Origin: Maricaulis sp947259345
Lineage (GTDB): Bacteria; Pseudomonadota; Alphaproteobacteria; Caulobacterales; Maricaulaceae
Length of the DNA stretch: 64,000 bases
Direction of reading: 5' to 3'
Assembly (NCBI GenBank): GCA_965217205.1
Contig: OZ244254.1
Location: forward strand, 2,418,001 to 2,482,000
The stretch's first letter is position 1. Each line of letters starts with the position of its first letter. The position numbers and the translations under genes are program-made. Positions 1 through 8,970 of the stretch are shown here, in pieces. The notes beneath the pieces were generated by a model. That model was not told the origin of the DNA, did no database searches, and saw only the letters and a program-made list of their open reading frames with translations.

Positions 1-263
1 CAGACATCGCCGAAGGGCGCACGAACCACGCGCGCCTGATTCCCGAACGCCTGGCGGGCCGACGCCTCCGCCTGGCCGCTTGCGGCGAGAATGGTGAGGT
101 TCAGCGTGCGGCCGGTCGCCGACGGGGCAATCGCGGCCTTGAGAAAGGTCGCGAACTCGGCCTGGGCTGGTTCCAGATCTTCCTCCCACAACGTGGCATC
201 CGAAGGCCAGCAGGTGAAGAGATGCGCCTGGGGCGAGGTTTCGTGGGGCAGGTCGATTGTCAT
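1..263 (-). CDS. Agmatine deiminase / peptidyl-arginine deiminase family protein (5' part only)
   Basis: The first 87 codons of a minus-strand gene that continues beyond the left edge. The N-terminus (SPQAHLFTCWPSDATLWEED, then a segment like DLEPAQAEFATFLKA) matches the opening of agmatine deiminases and related guanidine-modifying enzymes, where a Trp-Pro stretch is followed by an LW..DL..AQ.E.A helix. Enzymes of this family hydrolyse agmatine to N-carbamoylputrescine. The catalytic Cys/His residues lie outside the window, so the substrate cannot be assigned. The ATG at 263 is preceded by an AGAGG ribosome site. The next gene on this strand ends in its own terminator, so this gene probably has its own promoter. 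Confidence 0.6.
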   Translation of the reverse strand, partial: MTIDLPHETSPQAHLFTCWPSDATLWEEDLEPAQAEFATFLKAAIAPSATGRTLNLTILAASGQAEASARQAFGNQARVVRAPFGDV

Positions 264-342
264 GGCCGCGCCTCTATCACGCAGCCGATTTCTTGGCGAG
301 ATGCAAAAAGGATAGTCGCCCGCGCAAAAAAGCCAGACCTTC

Positions 343-378
343 ACGCAAAAAAGAAGGGCGGCCCGAGAGCCGCCCTTC
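343..378 (-). terminator. Rho-independent terminator of the TonB receptor gene
   Basis: A perfect 10-bp stem, gaagggcggc (353-362) with gccgcccttc (369-378), has a 6-nt loop. Read on the minus strand it is followed by six T. It lies 26 bp past the stop codon of the receptor gene. The same 10-bp stem recurs in the terminator at 14934. Confidence 0.85.
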
Positions 379-403
379 CCATGTGTCAGATGATGACTGC
401 GCC

Positions 404-3400
404 TTAGAAGTTGTAGCGCAGGCCAACACGGACCGACCAGAGCGAGGCACCGCCCACGCGGGTCTCGGTCGTCGGGTTGTTGAAGTTCGTGTAGGCGAAC
501 TGGCTGCTGCCGTTCACGAGGCGAGCATCGACGACCCGGTTACGACGCGGGAAGCCAGCCTCGTTGAGGATGCCCCACTCGTCGTTCAGCAGGTTGGTGA
601 AGTTGTCGATGTCGATGAAGAACTGCGAACGGTGACCTTCCATGAAGCCCGGCATCTCCTGGGAGATACGCAGGTCAGCCTTGGTCCACCAGCCACCTTC
701 ATCGCCATTGCGCTCGGCAAAGCCGCCCGCATTGCCGCTCAGGCCGGCTTCATTGATGAAGTCGAAGAAGGCCGTGACGTCAGCCGCCGACATGCCGGAG
801 AAGTCGACATTGGCGTCCGACGGACCGGTCGGCACGTAGAGGAGCCAGTTGTCGCCCGACAGGAAGGGCGTGAAGTTCGTCAGATCACCACCGCCACGAG
901 CGCTCATGGTGTAGCTGAACGGACGACCCGACGAGGCCAGCGCGAAGAGGCTGAAGCGGGTCGCATAGTCCTGAACAAACTCGTGCTCGTAATTCACGTT
1001 GAGCGTGAAGCGATGCGAGATGTTGTAGTTGGACAGGGACGCGATCTCGTCATTCGCGCCGACAAATGCGCGGCTGGTGTAGTTCGAGAAGGCGACCGAC
1101 GAGGTCATCGGCTGGACGTCTTCGGCGTCATTATAGGCGTAGCCGAAGATCCAGTTGAGACCGAAGTCATAGTCACGCTCGACCGTGAAGGCGAAGTTGA
1201 TGCTCTCAGCTTCGACGTCGGTGTTGGTCAGCTCCAGCGTGTCCGGCGAATTCGGCGAGGAGTAGAGCGGGAAACCAGCCGGGCCCGTGCCGCTTTCGAT
1301 CAGGTCACGACGCGTGATGATCGCGGCGTTGTGATCCTGCGACCAGAGCAGGTCGGCATTGATGCGGTAGTCACCGCCCAGGAAGTTGTCCATCGGAACG
1401 TAGAGGTCATACGTACCACCGAAGGCGACTTTCCACTCACCCGGGATTTCGAAGTTCGGGTCGAGATTGTTCATCTCGAAGCCCGGCGAACCCGTACCGG
1501 CGGCGACAGCGTCGATCAGCTGGGACGGAACCGAGTAACCCGGGCCGGCACCATCCGGATAGACAACGCCTGCGTCGAACAGCGTCGAGAAGCCGGCACC
1601 GTAGAAGAGGCCTTCATTGACGCCGAACTGGGAGATGAAGTCGGTCGAGTAGGTGTTGGAGAGCCAGACGTTCGGATCACCACCGGAGAACAGACCGAAG
1701 CCACCACGCAGGGAGAGATCGTCATTGACGTCCCACTGGATGCCGAGGCGCGGCTGAAGCAGGTCACGACCGTCCATGTTCTGGGCGTTCGAGTAGCCGT
1801 AAGAGGCCAGGAAGTTGGCATTCTCACGCGGCGAATCTTCAGAGGTGTAGAAGTCGTAGCGCAGACCGGCGGTCACGACGACACCATTGCCGAGGTCCCA
1901 TTCGTCCTGTGCGTACAGGGCGTTGGAGGCATAACCCCAATCGGCAGCCGCGTCGGCCGGGTTCAGGCTCGGCGCGTTGTTGTAGTCGATATCGTCCGGG
2001 ATACCGTTGCGGAAATCGGCGATGCTGTCGAAGTCGTACTGACCGATCGTGTGCTGGACGAAGAGGTTGAAGATCTCCGTCTCTTCACGCTCATAGCCGA
2101 ACGAGAAGGTGTGGTTTTCCCAGGTGTAGGAACCGCGGGCGACCACGTTGAACACGGTGTAGTTCAGCTCGTTCGACTGACGGGAGTCGTCTTCACCGAT
2201 ATAGATCGTGTTGCGCTGACCGGTGCCATCGACGGCAACCGAGTTGCTGTCGGTGATGCGCATCTCGCCAAAGCCGTCATTGCCAATCGAATCCTGGGTG
2301 TTGACCAGGTCGGTAAAGCCGATGCGGACTTCGGTGGAGAAATTGTCGGTCCAATCCGAGTACAGCGAGCCGACATAACGGTTCAGCTCGGCGCCACGCT
2401 GGTAGAGGTGGTTGGAGAATTCGAACTCGTTCGGGTCGCCATCGGACTCGGTGATGTTGAAGCCGTCATTGTACAGGTAAACAAAGTCAGCGCGGTGCTG
2501 ATTGTTGATTTCCCAGTCAAAGCGGACCAGCAGCTTGTCGTCTTCATTCGGGAAGCTCGACGGCGTGAAGCCCGGATCGTAGTTGTAAACGGTGCGGGCG
2601 ATGTCGAGAATTTCGTCATACTCGGCTTGCGTGAAACCGGCCACTTCGTTGAGGGCACCGGAGCCTTCGACGCCGCGCGTGAAGGTGTTGGCACCTTCGA
2701 GATGCTCGTAGTTCACGAAGAAGAAGAGACGGTCTTCGATGATCGGGCCACCCACGTGGAAACCGTAGCGCTGCTCGTCGAATTCCGGAGCCTGGACACC
2801 GGAGCCTTCAAGGCTGTCGCCCTGCAGGGAGTCACTGGTGTAGTCGTAGAAGGCACCACCGTGGAATTCATTGCCGCCGGAGCGGGTCACGGTGTTGATG
2901 TTACAGGCCGAGAAACCGCCGTAGAAGACGTCAAACGGTGCCAGCTCGACAGCGACCTGCGACAGGGCGTCGAACGGGAAGGGCTGACGCTCGGTCGGGA
3001 AGCCGTTCCGGTTCAGTCCGAAACCGTCATTGATGCGGACACCGTCGAGGGTCAGCGAGTTGAAGCGCGAGTTGGCGCCGGCGCACTGGATGCCGTCGAC
3101 ATCAGCTTCGTCGACATAGACGCGCGGGTCGGTCCGGATGATGTCGTTGATCGTGCGGTTCACGGACGGCAGACGCTCGAGGTCCTGCTGGGTGAAGACG
3201 GCCGACGGGCCGACCGCGACTTCAACGGCGTTGATCGCGGAGGCGGTCACGACGATGACGTCGGCGGACTCGGAATCAAGGCTGAGGCTGAGTTCCGTGG
3301 AGGCACCCAGTTCGATGAAAACACCCTCGACGCGCTGACCGGCGAAGCCCGGCGCCGTCACGGTGACGATGTAAGGACCACCCGGGCGAAGATTGTCGGC

Positions 3401-3616
3401 GGCAAAAGCGCCGGTCGAGCTGACCGTCGTCGTACGGACGGAGCCGGTCGGCTGGTGCAGGACAGTGACGGTCGCGCCATTGACCGGGCTGCCATTGCTG
3501 GAAGACACCGAACCGGCGATCGAGCCTGTGGTCTGCTGGGCGTAAACCGCGGCAGGCGCCGCAGCCAGCAGGGCGATGGCCGCCGTGCCGAGTGAAAGTT
3601 TTTTAGTAAAAGACAT
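404..3616 (-). CDS. TonB-dependent receptor with carboxypeptidase-regulatory-like N-terminal domain (Oar-like)
   Basis: Outer-membrane, TonB-energised receptor of 1070 aa. Residues 1-26 are a signal peptide ending AVYA. Residues about 32-112 form a CarboxypepD_reg-like beta-sandwich (GSIAGSV..G.PV.GATV). A TonB-box-like DVIVVTAS lies near 119-126, followed by the plug (about 130-250). The plug carries a Cys pair in IQCAG and FSACN that could form a disulfide. The remaining ~800 residues are the barrel, ending in the aromatic VRVGLRYNF typical of Omp85-inserted proteins. Oar-like receptors import or handle large substrates such as peptides. The substrate here is unknown and no uptake genes flank it. 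It is monocistronic, with a terminator directly downstream and a long (>300 bp) upstream region. Confidence 0.88.
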   Translation of the reverse strand: MSFTKKLSLGTAAIALLAAAPAAVYAQQTTGSIAGSVSSSNGSPVNGATVTVLHQPTGSVRTTTVSSTGAFAADNLRPGGPYIVTVTAPGFAGQRVEGVFIELGASTELSLSLDSESADVIVVTASAINAVEVAVGPSAVFTQQDLERLPSVNRTINDIIRTDPRVYVDEADVDGIQCAGANSRFNSLTLDGVRINDGFGLNRNGFPTERQPFPFDALSQVAVELAPFDVFYGGFSACNINTVTRSGGNEFHGGAFYDYTSDSLQGDSLEGSGVQAPEFDEQRYGFHVGGPIIEDRLFFFVNYEHLEGANTFTRGVEGSGALNEVAGFTQAEYDEILDIARTVYNYDPGFTPSSFPNEDDKLLVRFDWEINNQHRADFVYLYNDGFNITESDGDPNEFEFSNHLYQRGAELNRYVGSLYSDWTDNFSTEVRIGFTDLVNTQDSIGNDGFGEMRITDSNSVAVDGTGQRNTIYIGEDDSRQSNELNYTVFNVVARGSYTWENHTFSFGYEREETEIFNLFVQHTIGQYDFDSIADFRNGIPDDIDYNNAPSLNPADAAADWGYASNALYAQDEWDLGNGVVVTAGLRYDFYTSEDSPRENANFLASYGYSNAQNMDGRDLLQPRLGIQWDVNDDLSLRGGFGLFSGGDPNVWLSNTYSTDFISQFGVNEGLFYGAGFSTLFDAGVVYPDGAGPGYSVPSQLIDAVAAGTGSPGFEMNNLDPNFEIPGEWKVAFGGTYDLYVPMDNFLGGDYRINADLLWSQDHNAAIITRRDLIESGTGPAGFPLYSSPNSPDTLELTNTDVEAESINFAFTVERDYDFGLNWIFGYAYNDAEDVQPMTSSVAFSNYTSRAFVGANDEIASLSNYNISHRFTLNVNYEHEFVQDYATRFSLFALASSGRPFSYTMSARGGGDLTNFTPFLSGDNWLLYVPTGPSDANVDFSGMSAADVTAFFDFINEAGLSGNAGGFAERNGDEGGWWTKADLRISQEMPGFMEGHRSQFFIDIDNFTNLLNDEWGILNEAGFPRRNRVVDARLVNGSSQFAYTNFNNPTTETRVGGASLWSVRVGLRYNF

Positions 3617-3940
3617 TGAGCATGTCCCCCGAATGAACCGAAGAGTGGGGAGGCGTTCCCCGTACGAAGCAGGGGCCGTCTACGCCGGGCCGTCGAACTT
3701 TCCAAGACACATACACGAAGCTTTTGTGACAGCCCGCGTGTTGCAGAGCGGCAGACATTGCGCTCGCAACTGCAGCAAACCGCAAGATATGTGTGTGCAG
3801 CCGCACAAAACCTCAAAATCCGCCACTCCGGAAATTTTCCAACGCAGATTTTTATCCACGCAGGCCTTTACGGTCGGAGTCGAAAAGCGCATAGGCTGCG
3901 GCGAAAATGTAACACTTTTTAACAGGCCTTCGGACCCGAC
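3617..3940. other. Intergenic region between divergent receptor and glycosyltransferase genes
   Basis: 324 bp with no convincing gene. It must hold both divergent promoters, but no clear -35/-10 pair or palindrome was recognised. The part nearest the glycosyltransferase (about 3800-3930) is richer in A/T than its surroundings. Confidence 0.5.
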
Positions 3941-5521
3941 ATGACCGAGTCGTCCCCCCCCCTTTTGCCGAATCGTTTCTCGTGGACGCAGGCTGCGCTC
4001 GTGCTGATCGCCGGTTTTGCGATCCTGCGGATTGTCGCGCTGGCGATCAGTCCGGTCTCGCTCTACCAGGACGAGTCGCAATACTGGGTCTGGTCGCGCC
4101 ATTTCGACTGGGGCTATTATTCCAAGCCGCCGATGATCGCTTGGCTGATTGCGCTGTCGACGACGCTCATCGGCGACAGCGACTTTGCCATTCGCCTGCC
4201 CGCCCCGCTCCTGCATACCGGGACCGCGATTTTCCTGATGCTGGGCGCGCGCCAATTATGGGGCGACCGGGCCGGTTTCTGGGCAGCGACCCTCTATCTG
4301 ACCATGCCGGGTGTCTGGCTGTCCGGTGTGGTGATCTCCACCGATGCGGTGCTGTTCTGCGCCTGGTCGGGCGGCCTCTTCGCCTTGCTAAGGCTGCGCG
4401 CCGGCGGCGGCTGGGGCGCAGCCATCGGCCTCGGCGTGGCCCTGGGTTTCGGCTTCCTGTCGAAATACGCGATGATCTATTTTCTGGCCTCGACCGGTCT
4501 CGTCCTGGTGTTTGACACAGCAAGCCGGACAGCGCTTCTGAGCCTGCGTGGCGTGGCGGCGCTGGGCACATTTCTGGCCATGCTGGCACCCAATCTCGCC
4601 TGGAATGCTGCCAATGACTTCGCCACAGTCAGCCATACTGCGGCCAATGCGAACTGGGGCGGCGACCTCTTTCATCCCGGCGAGTTGTTCGAATTCCTGC
4701 TCGCCCAGCCGGGTGTGTTCGGTCCGGTCACCTTCGCCGTGCTTTTGACCGTGTTCGGCCTCGCCCTCTCCCGCTTCCTGCGCCTCGATCCCGACGAGCG
4801 CCTGCTGGTCATCTACGCCCTGCCGCCGCTCGCCGTGGTCATGGTCCAGGCCTTCATCTCGCGCGCCCACGCCAACTGGGCCGCCGCCACCTATATCGCG
4901 GGCACACTCCTGGTTGTCGGCTTTCTATTGCGCGGTGCAACATGGCGACGCTGGGCCCTCTTCGGCTCGATCGGATTGCACAGCGCAATCGGCCTCTTCG
5001 TGGTCGCGCTCGCCGGCAGCCCGGCGCTCGTCGAGGCGCTCGGCGCGGGCGATGCCACCAAGCGTATCCGCGCCTGGGATGAAACCGCCGACGCCATCGT
5101 CGCGGCGGCCAATGCCGACGACTACGCCCTGATCGTCTTTGACGACCGTAATGCCTTCCACCAGATGCAGCGCTACGCGCCGCAGCTGGAGGGACGCATG
5201 GCGATGTGGTTGCGTCATGCCGGACCGTCCAATCATGCCGAGGACGTCTGGCCCTTGTCAGACGACCAGGACGGCCTGCTGCTGATCGTGTCCAACCGGC
5301 CGCGCGAAGTGCCGCGCCTGCGGGAGGATTTCGCCCGTTTCGAGCCCGTGAGTGAGCTCGCGATTGCGCTGGATGATGGCTATACGCGCGATTTCAGCCT
5401 GTGGGTGGCCGAGTGCCATCAACGTGTCGAACGCGACGAAGCGTATGAAATCCGCTGGCGGGCGCATGATGAGGCCGATACCACGACCCCTCTGCGCGGT
5501 TATAGCGGCGAGGACGAGTAA
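3941..5521 (+). CDS. GT39/PMT_2-type glycosyltransferase (ArnT-like, GT-C fold)
   Basis: 526-aa multi-pass inner-membrane protein. After the first TM segment (VLIAGFAILRIVALAIS) comes YQDESQYWVWSRHFDWGYYS. This is the acidic D-E pair in the first periplasmic loop, plus the GYYSKPP motif, seen in polyprenyl-phosphate-dependent PMT_2/ArnT enzymes. These move a sugar from a lipid-phosphate carrier to lipid A, protein or another lipid. About ten hydrophobic segments follow, then a soluble C-terminal domain (about 360-526). The acceptor is unknown and no aminoarabinose genes are nearby. The 3' end overlaps the end of convergent argC by 22 bp. Confidence 0.8.
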   Translation: MTESSPPLLPNRFSWTQAALVLIAGFAILRIVALAISPVSLYQDESQYWVWSRHFDWGYYSKPPMIAWLIALSTTLIGDSDFAIRLPAPLLHTGTAIFLMLGARQLWGDRAGFWAATLYLTMPGVWLSGVVISTDAVLFCAWSGGLFALLRLRAGGGWGAAIGLGVALGFGFLSKYAMIYFLASTGLVLVFDTASRTALLSLRGVAALGTFLAMLAPNLAWNAANDFATVSHTAANANWGGDLFHPGELFEFLLAQPGVFGPVTFAVLLTVFGLALSRFLRLDPDERLLVIYALPPLAVVMVQAFISRAHANWAAATYIAGTLLVVGFLLRGATWRRWALFGSIGLHSAIGLFVVALAGSPALVEALGAGDATKRIRAWDETADAIVAAANADDYALIVFDDRNAFHQMQRYAPQLEGRMAMWLRHAGPSNHAEDVWPLSDDQDGLLLIVSNRPREVPRLREDFARFEPVSELAIALDDGYTRDFSLWVAECHQRVERDEAYEIRWRAHDEADTTTPLRGYSGEDE

Positions 5522-6447
5522 GGGCCTTCAGGCAGGCCCAGCGCCAGGGCCAGGTTCTGCATCGCCTGCACCGCAGCGCCCTTGAGCAGATTGTCCAGCG
5601 CCGACACAACGACCAGCTTGTGGCCGCTCTCATCAAGCGAGAAGCCGCCAATGACTGCGCCGGGTTGGAGCGCGCCGTCGCGCACTTCCGGAATCCGGTC
5701 GATCACCGTGACCAGCGCCTCACCGGCATAGGTCCGCGTAAAGAGCGCCTCGACCTCAGCCACGCTCATCGCGCGACCCAGGGTCAGGTGGGTGGTCGCG
5801 ACGATACCGCGGAAGAAGGCGGCGACATGCGGAGTGAAGCGCACGCCCTCACCCATATGCCGGGCCATTTCGCGCTCGTGCAGATGGCCGCTCAGCGCAT
5901 AGGGCATGAGATTGTCGGCCAGCGCCGCCGTGTCATTCTTGCGCGATGGCGTGGTCCCCGCCCCGGAATAGCCCGACACGCCGAAGACATGGGCATCACC
6001 GACGAGATGCCCGCGCAGCGGCGCAATAGCCAGCTGCCCAGCGGTCGCATAACAGCCCGGATTGGCAATCCGCGTGGCTCCGGCGAGGGCCTCGCGGCCA
6101 TGGATTTCCGGCAGGCCATAGGTCCAGCCCTCATCAAAGCGATAATCGGCCGACAGATCGACGATGACGGTGGTGTCCGGGATGGCCGCCACGAAGGGTG
6201 CCGCCGCGCTATTGGGCAGAGCCAAGATGACCGCGTCCACGCCGCGCGCCGCGATATCCGCCGGGGCCAGCGCTTCGAAAGCCAGATCGGTGGCAATCTC
6301 CGGCGCCATCTCGCCCACCGGCCGACCGGCCCATTCGCGCGAACTGGCGAAGGCGAGCTCGAGATCAGCCCGGTCCGCAATCAGACGCAGGAGTTCTCGC
6401 CCGGTATGACCGCGCGCACCGACCAGACCGACCCGCCGCACACTCAT
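5500..6447 (-). CDS. argC: N-acetyl-gamma-glutamyl-phosphate reductase
   Basis: 315 aa, cytoplasmic. It reduces N-acetylglutamyl phosphate to the semialdehyde with NADPH, the third step of arginine synthesis. The Rossmann start VGLVGARGHTGRELLRL and the catalytic-Cys motif ANPGCYATAGQLA are both present, as are SGYSGAGTTPSRK and a VVVSALDNLLKGAAVQAMQN C-terminus. It is the last gene of the minus-strand unit argF'-argBA-argC. Its ATG overlaps the argBA stop as ATGA, so the ATG at 6447 is the preferred start. Confidence 0.95.
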   Translation of the reverse strand: MSVRRVGLVGARGHTGRELLRLIADRADLELAFASSREWAGRPVGEMAPEIATDLAFEALAPADIAARGVDAVILALPNSAAAPFVAAIPDTTVIVDLSADYRFDEGWTYGLPEIHGREALAGATRIANPGCYATAGQLAIAPLRGHLVGDAHVFGVSGYSGAGTTPSRKNDTAALADNLMPYALSGHLHEREMARHMGEGVRFTPHVAAFFRGIVATTHLTLGRAMSVAEVEALFTRTYAGEALVTVIDRIPEVRDGALQPGAVIGGFSLDESGHKLVVVSALDNLLKGAAVQAMQNLALALGLPEGPYSSSPL

Positions 6448-7769
6448 TGCGGGGCCTCGAGCGTCGGCGGCAGGGCGAAGGCCTTCTCGACCACATCGGC
6501 AATCTCCGACGGGGCCATATCGCCGCGCCAGAACACGGTCCATTCGTCGCGCCGGATCGCGCCGTCGCATTCCTCGAAATAGAAGCCATTGACCGGATTG
6601 CTGGTCCGCGAGCGCCAGATCAGCTGCGGCGCGTATTCCACCAGACGGTTCCAGACCGTCCGCCCCAGACCCTCGCCGCGCGCCTCGTCGAGGACCGCAA
6701 ACTTGTCGAGATAGATCCAGCCATCCAGTCGCGTGGTGATCGCCGCCGCCCGATAGCTCTCGGTGACGAAGGCCTTGTCGACGACCAGATTGTCCCAATA
6801 GCCCGCAACGGCGGAACGCCCGAAGGCGGCGGTGACCAGCTTGTCCATCCGGCCCAGATCGAGCGCCGCCTTGTCATCGGTGGAGACAATGCGCTCACCG
6901 CGGCGGATCAGCGTGCCGGCACCGGCATGGGTGAAAAGCTCGCGCGCCAGTTCGGCCGGGCGGGTGATGGAGACCGAGGAAGAGAGCGGCAGATCGTCGA
7001 GCAGACGCTTGATCTCCTCCAGCTTCAACCGCATCCCGCCATTGACCCAATTGGCCTGCATCAGCTCGCCGAAATCGGTGGCCAGGTTGATCGAGGACAG
7101 GATGTCGCCATCCGCATCCAGCAGACCGCCCGTCCCGGTCAGGAAGACCACCTTGTAGGGTTGCAGGGCGTGCACAAGGGCGCGCACGGCCACATCGGCA
7201 TTGATATTGACCAGCTTGCCGTCGGGCGTTTCGCCCAGGCAAGCGAGAATGGCCGCCTGCCCGGCCCGGGCTGCAGACCCGACCAGATCGAGATGGATGC
7301 GACGCGGCTCACCGACCCGGCCCAGGCGGGCCTCATCGACAATATCCGCTTCGAACACGCCGCGCGGCACAGCGGCGGCCCGGCCGCCGGCATCGCGGAT
7401 CGCATCGACCAGGGTCAGATTGGCCTGGGTCAGCGTGTCACGAATGATCGGAATGGCCTCATCGCGGGTCACACGCAGTCCGTCGACGCGCTCGGTCGGG
7501 ATATTGGCCGCCGCGAGAGCCGCATCGAGTTGCGGGCCGCCGCCATGCACCACGACCGGGGTCAGCCCGACCGTCTGCAGGAAGGCGAGCGCCGAGGCGA
7601 GGCCTTCCAGATCGTCCTGGATGACAGCCCCGCCGACCTTGATGACGGCGAAGCGTTCCTGGTCGATGCCGGAAAAACGGTGGAGATATTCGCGGATCTC
7701 CTTGCCGTCGCGCATGTGCGACAGCAATTGGACGATGGTCTGCCGGACGCCCGGCCCGTTCGTGGTCAT
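6444..7769 (-). CDS. argB: Bifunctional N-acetylglutamate kinase / N-acetylglutamate synthase
   Basis: 441 aa, much longer than a plain ArgB (~290-300). Residues 1 to about 285 are an amino-acid kinase domain, with FAVIKVGGAVIQDD, VVVHGGGPQLDAAL, LVNINADVAV and a C-terminal LTGTGGLLDADG. Residues about 290-441 are a GNAT acetyltransferase domain (LDKFAVLDEARGEGLGRTVW acetyl-CoA loop, then WRSRTSNPVNGFYFEECDG). This is the fused NAGS/K architecture known from Maricaulis and Xanthomonas, which performs the first two steps of arginine synthesis. It overlaps argF' upstream and argC downstream as ATGA. Confidence 0.93.
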   Translation of the reverse strand: MTTNGPGVRQTIVQLLSHMRDGKEIREYLHRFSGIDQERFAVIKVGGAVIQDDLEGLASALAFLQTVGLTPVVVHGGGPQLDAALAAANIPTERVDGLRVTRDEAIPIIRDTLTQANLTLVDAIRDAGGRAAAVPRGVFEADIVDEARLGRVGEPRRIHLDLVGSAARAGQAAILACLGETPDGKLVNINADVAVRALVHALQPYKVVFLTGTGGLLDADGDILSSINLATDFGELMQANWVNGGMRLKLEEIKRLLDDLPLSSSVSITRPAELARELFTHAGAGTLIRRGERIVSTDDKAALDLGRMDKLVTAAFGRSAVAGYWDNLVVDKAFVTESYRAAAITTRLDGWIYLDKFAVLDEARGEGLGRTVWNRLVEYAPQLIWRSRTSNPVNGFYFEECDGAIRRDEWTVFWRGDMAPSEIADVVEKAFALPPTLEAPQ

Positions 7770-8779
7770 TCCACCCCTCCCGCCTGCTGGGCGAGGGCTT
7801 CCATCACGGCCATCTGGACCGGCAGGCGATTGGCCGCCTCCTCAATCCCCATGAAGGCCGGACTGTCGACCACGGCATCGGCAATCTTCACATTGCGCCG
7901 CATCGGCAGGCAGTGGCTGACGGCGGCCTCATTGGTCAGCGCCATTTTCTCGGGCGTGATCATGAAATCGGCGCCCTTGGCCCGATAAGGCGCTTCGGCA
8001 TCCCAATTGCCATAGAAGGGCAACGCCCCCCAGCTCTTGGCATAGACCACATCGGCGCCATCATAGGCGGCCTCGACATCGGTCGTCAGGCTGACCGACC
8101 CGCCGCCCTCGGCGGTGAACTGTTCGGCCGAGGACATATAGCGCTCGTCCAGGCGGTAGACCTCGTCCGGCACCAGGATGCGGACATTGGCGCCGAATTT
8201 GGAGGCGATCAGCAGCGAGGAATTGGCCACGGCTGTGTTCAGCGGTTTGGGATGCGGCACCCAGGTCAGGAGATAAGTCTTGCCGGCGATCGGCCCCATG
8301 CGCTCCTGCAGCGCCAGCATGTGGGCCAACTCCTGACAGGGGTGGACGATAGTCTCCATATTGATGACCGGAACCGTCGCATGCCGGGCGAAAGCCTGGA
8401 TCATCGGATCCTCGCGCTCGGACTGCCAGTCCTTGAAATGCGGGAAGCAGCGAATGGCGATCAGGTCGACATAGGTCGACAGGACACGGGCCGCCTCGCG
8501 GACATGCTCTTCCTCATCCCCGTCCATGACGGCGCCATCCCCGAATTCCATCGGCCAGGTCGCGCCCTTGGCATCGAGCACGATGGCGTGCCCGCCCAGA
8601 CGGTGAGTGCCGATATCAAAGGACGACCGGGTGCGCAGGGACGGATTGAAGAAGACAAGGGCGACCGACTTGCCTTCGAGCGATCGGCTCACCGCCCCGG
8701 ACTTGAAGGCACTGGCTCGGTCGAGCAGCCCCTGAAGTTCGTTGCGGGTCCAATCTGCGGTCGAAAGGAAATGGCGCAT
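7766..8779 (-). CDS. argF': N-acetylornithine carbamoyltransferase (AOTCase)
   Basis: 337 aa. It carbamoylates N-acetylornithine rather than ornithine. The carbamoyl-phosphate loop is FFNPSLRTRSSFD instead of the usual STRTR. ATWPMEFGDGAVMDGDEEEH keeps the Glu which, in characterised AOTCases, separates acetyl- from succinyl-ornithine enzymes. HPCQELAHMLALQE, KSWGALPFYGNWDAE and HCLPMRRNVKI follow family spacing. The start at 8779 is chosen for its AAGGA site and conserved MRHFLSTADWT N-terminus. The arginine pathway here therefore probably runs through acetylated intermediates to acetylcitrulline, so an ArgE-type deacetylase is needed elsewhere. Confidence 0.92.
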   Translation of the reverse strand: MRHFLSTADWTRNELQGLLDRASAFKSGAVSRSLEGKSVALVFFNPSLRTRSSFDIGTHRLGGHAIVLDAKGATWPMEFGDGAVMDGDEEEHVREAARVLSTYVDLIAIRCFPHFKDWQSEREDPMIQAFARHATVPVINMETIVHPCQELAHMLALQERMGPIAGKTYLLTWVPHPKPLNTAVANSSLLIASKFGANVRILVPDEVYRLDERYMSSAEQFTAEGGGSVSLTTDVEAAYDGADVVYAKSWGALPFYGNWDAEAPYRAKGADFMITPEKMALTNEAAVSHCLPMRRNVKIADAVVDSPAFMGIEEAANRLPVQMAVMEALAQQAGGVE

Positions 8780-8970
8780 GTCCGGTCCTTGCTGGCGGGT
8801 TGAGGGGTGAAACTGTGCGCAGGCCAAGCCTCACGCCCGCACTCTCTAGGACATCCGTGCACGCCGCGCACGGAAAATTCCAGCATCCAGCCCTGTCACC
8901 TTTGAAGGGGAGTGGAAATTGCGGCGTGTGTGTGGAACAAGCCGGTCATCACTGGATTTGAGGATCGCCC

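Noticed and set aside
257..3595. A very long plus-strand open frame (about 1112 codons) opposite the TonB receptor
   Set aside because: Its product is a low-complexity Val/Arg/Glu/Asp-rich sequence with no domain. The minus-strand receptor has signal peptide, plug and barrel features. Antisense frames of this sort are common in GC-rich DNA.
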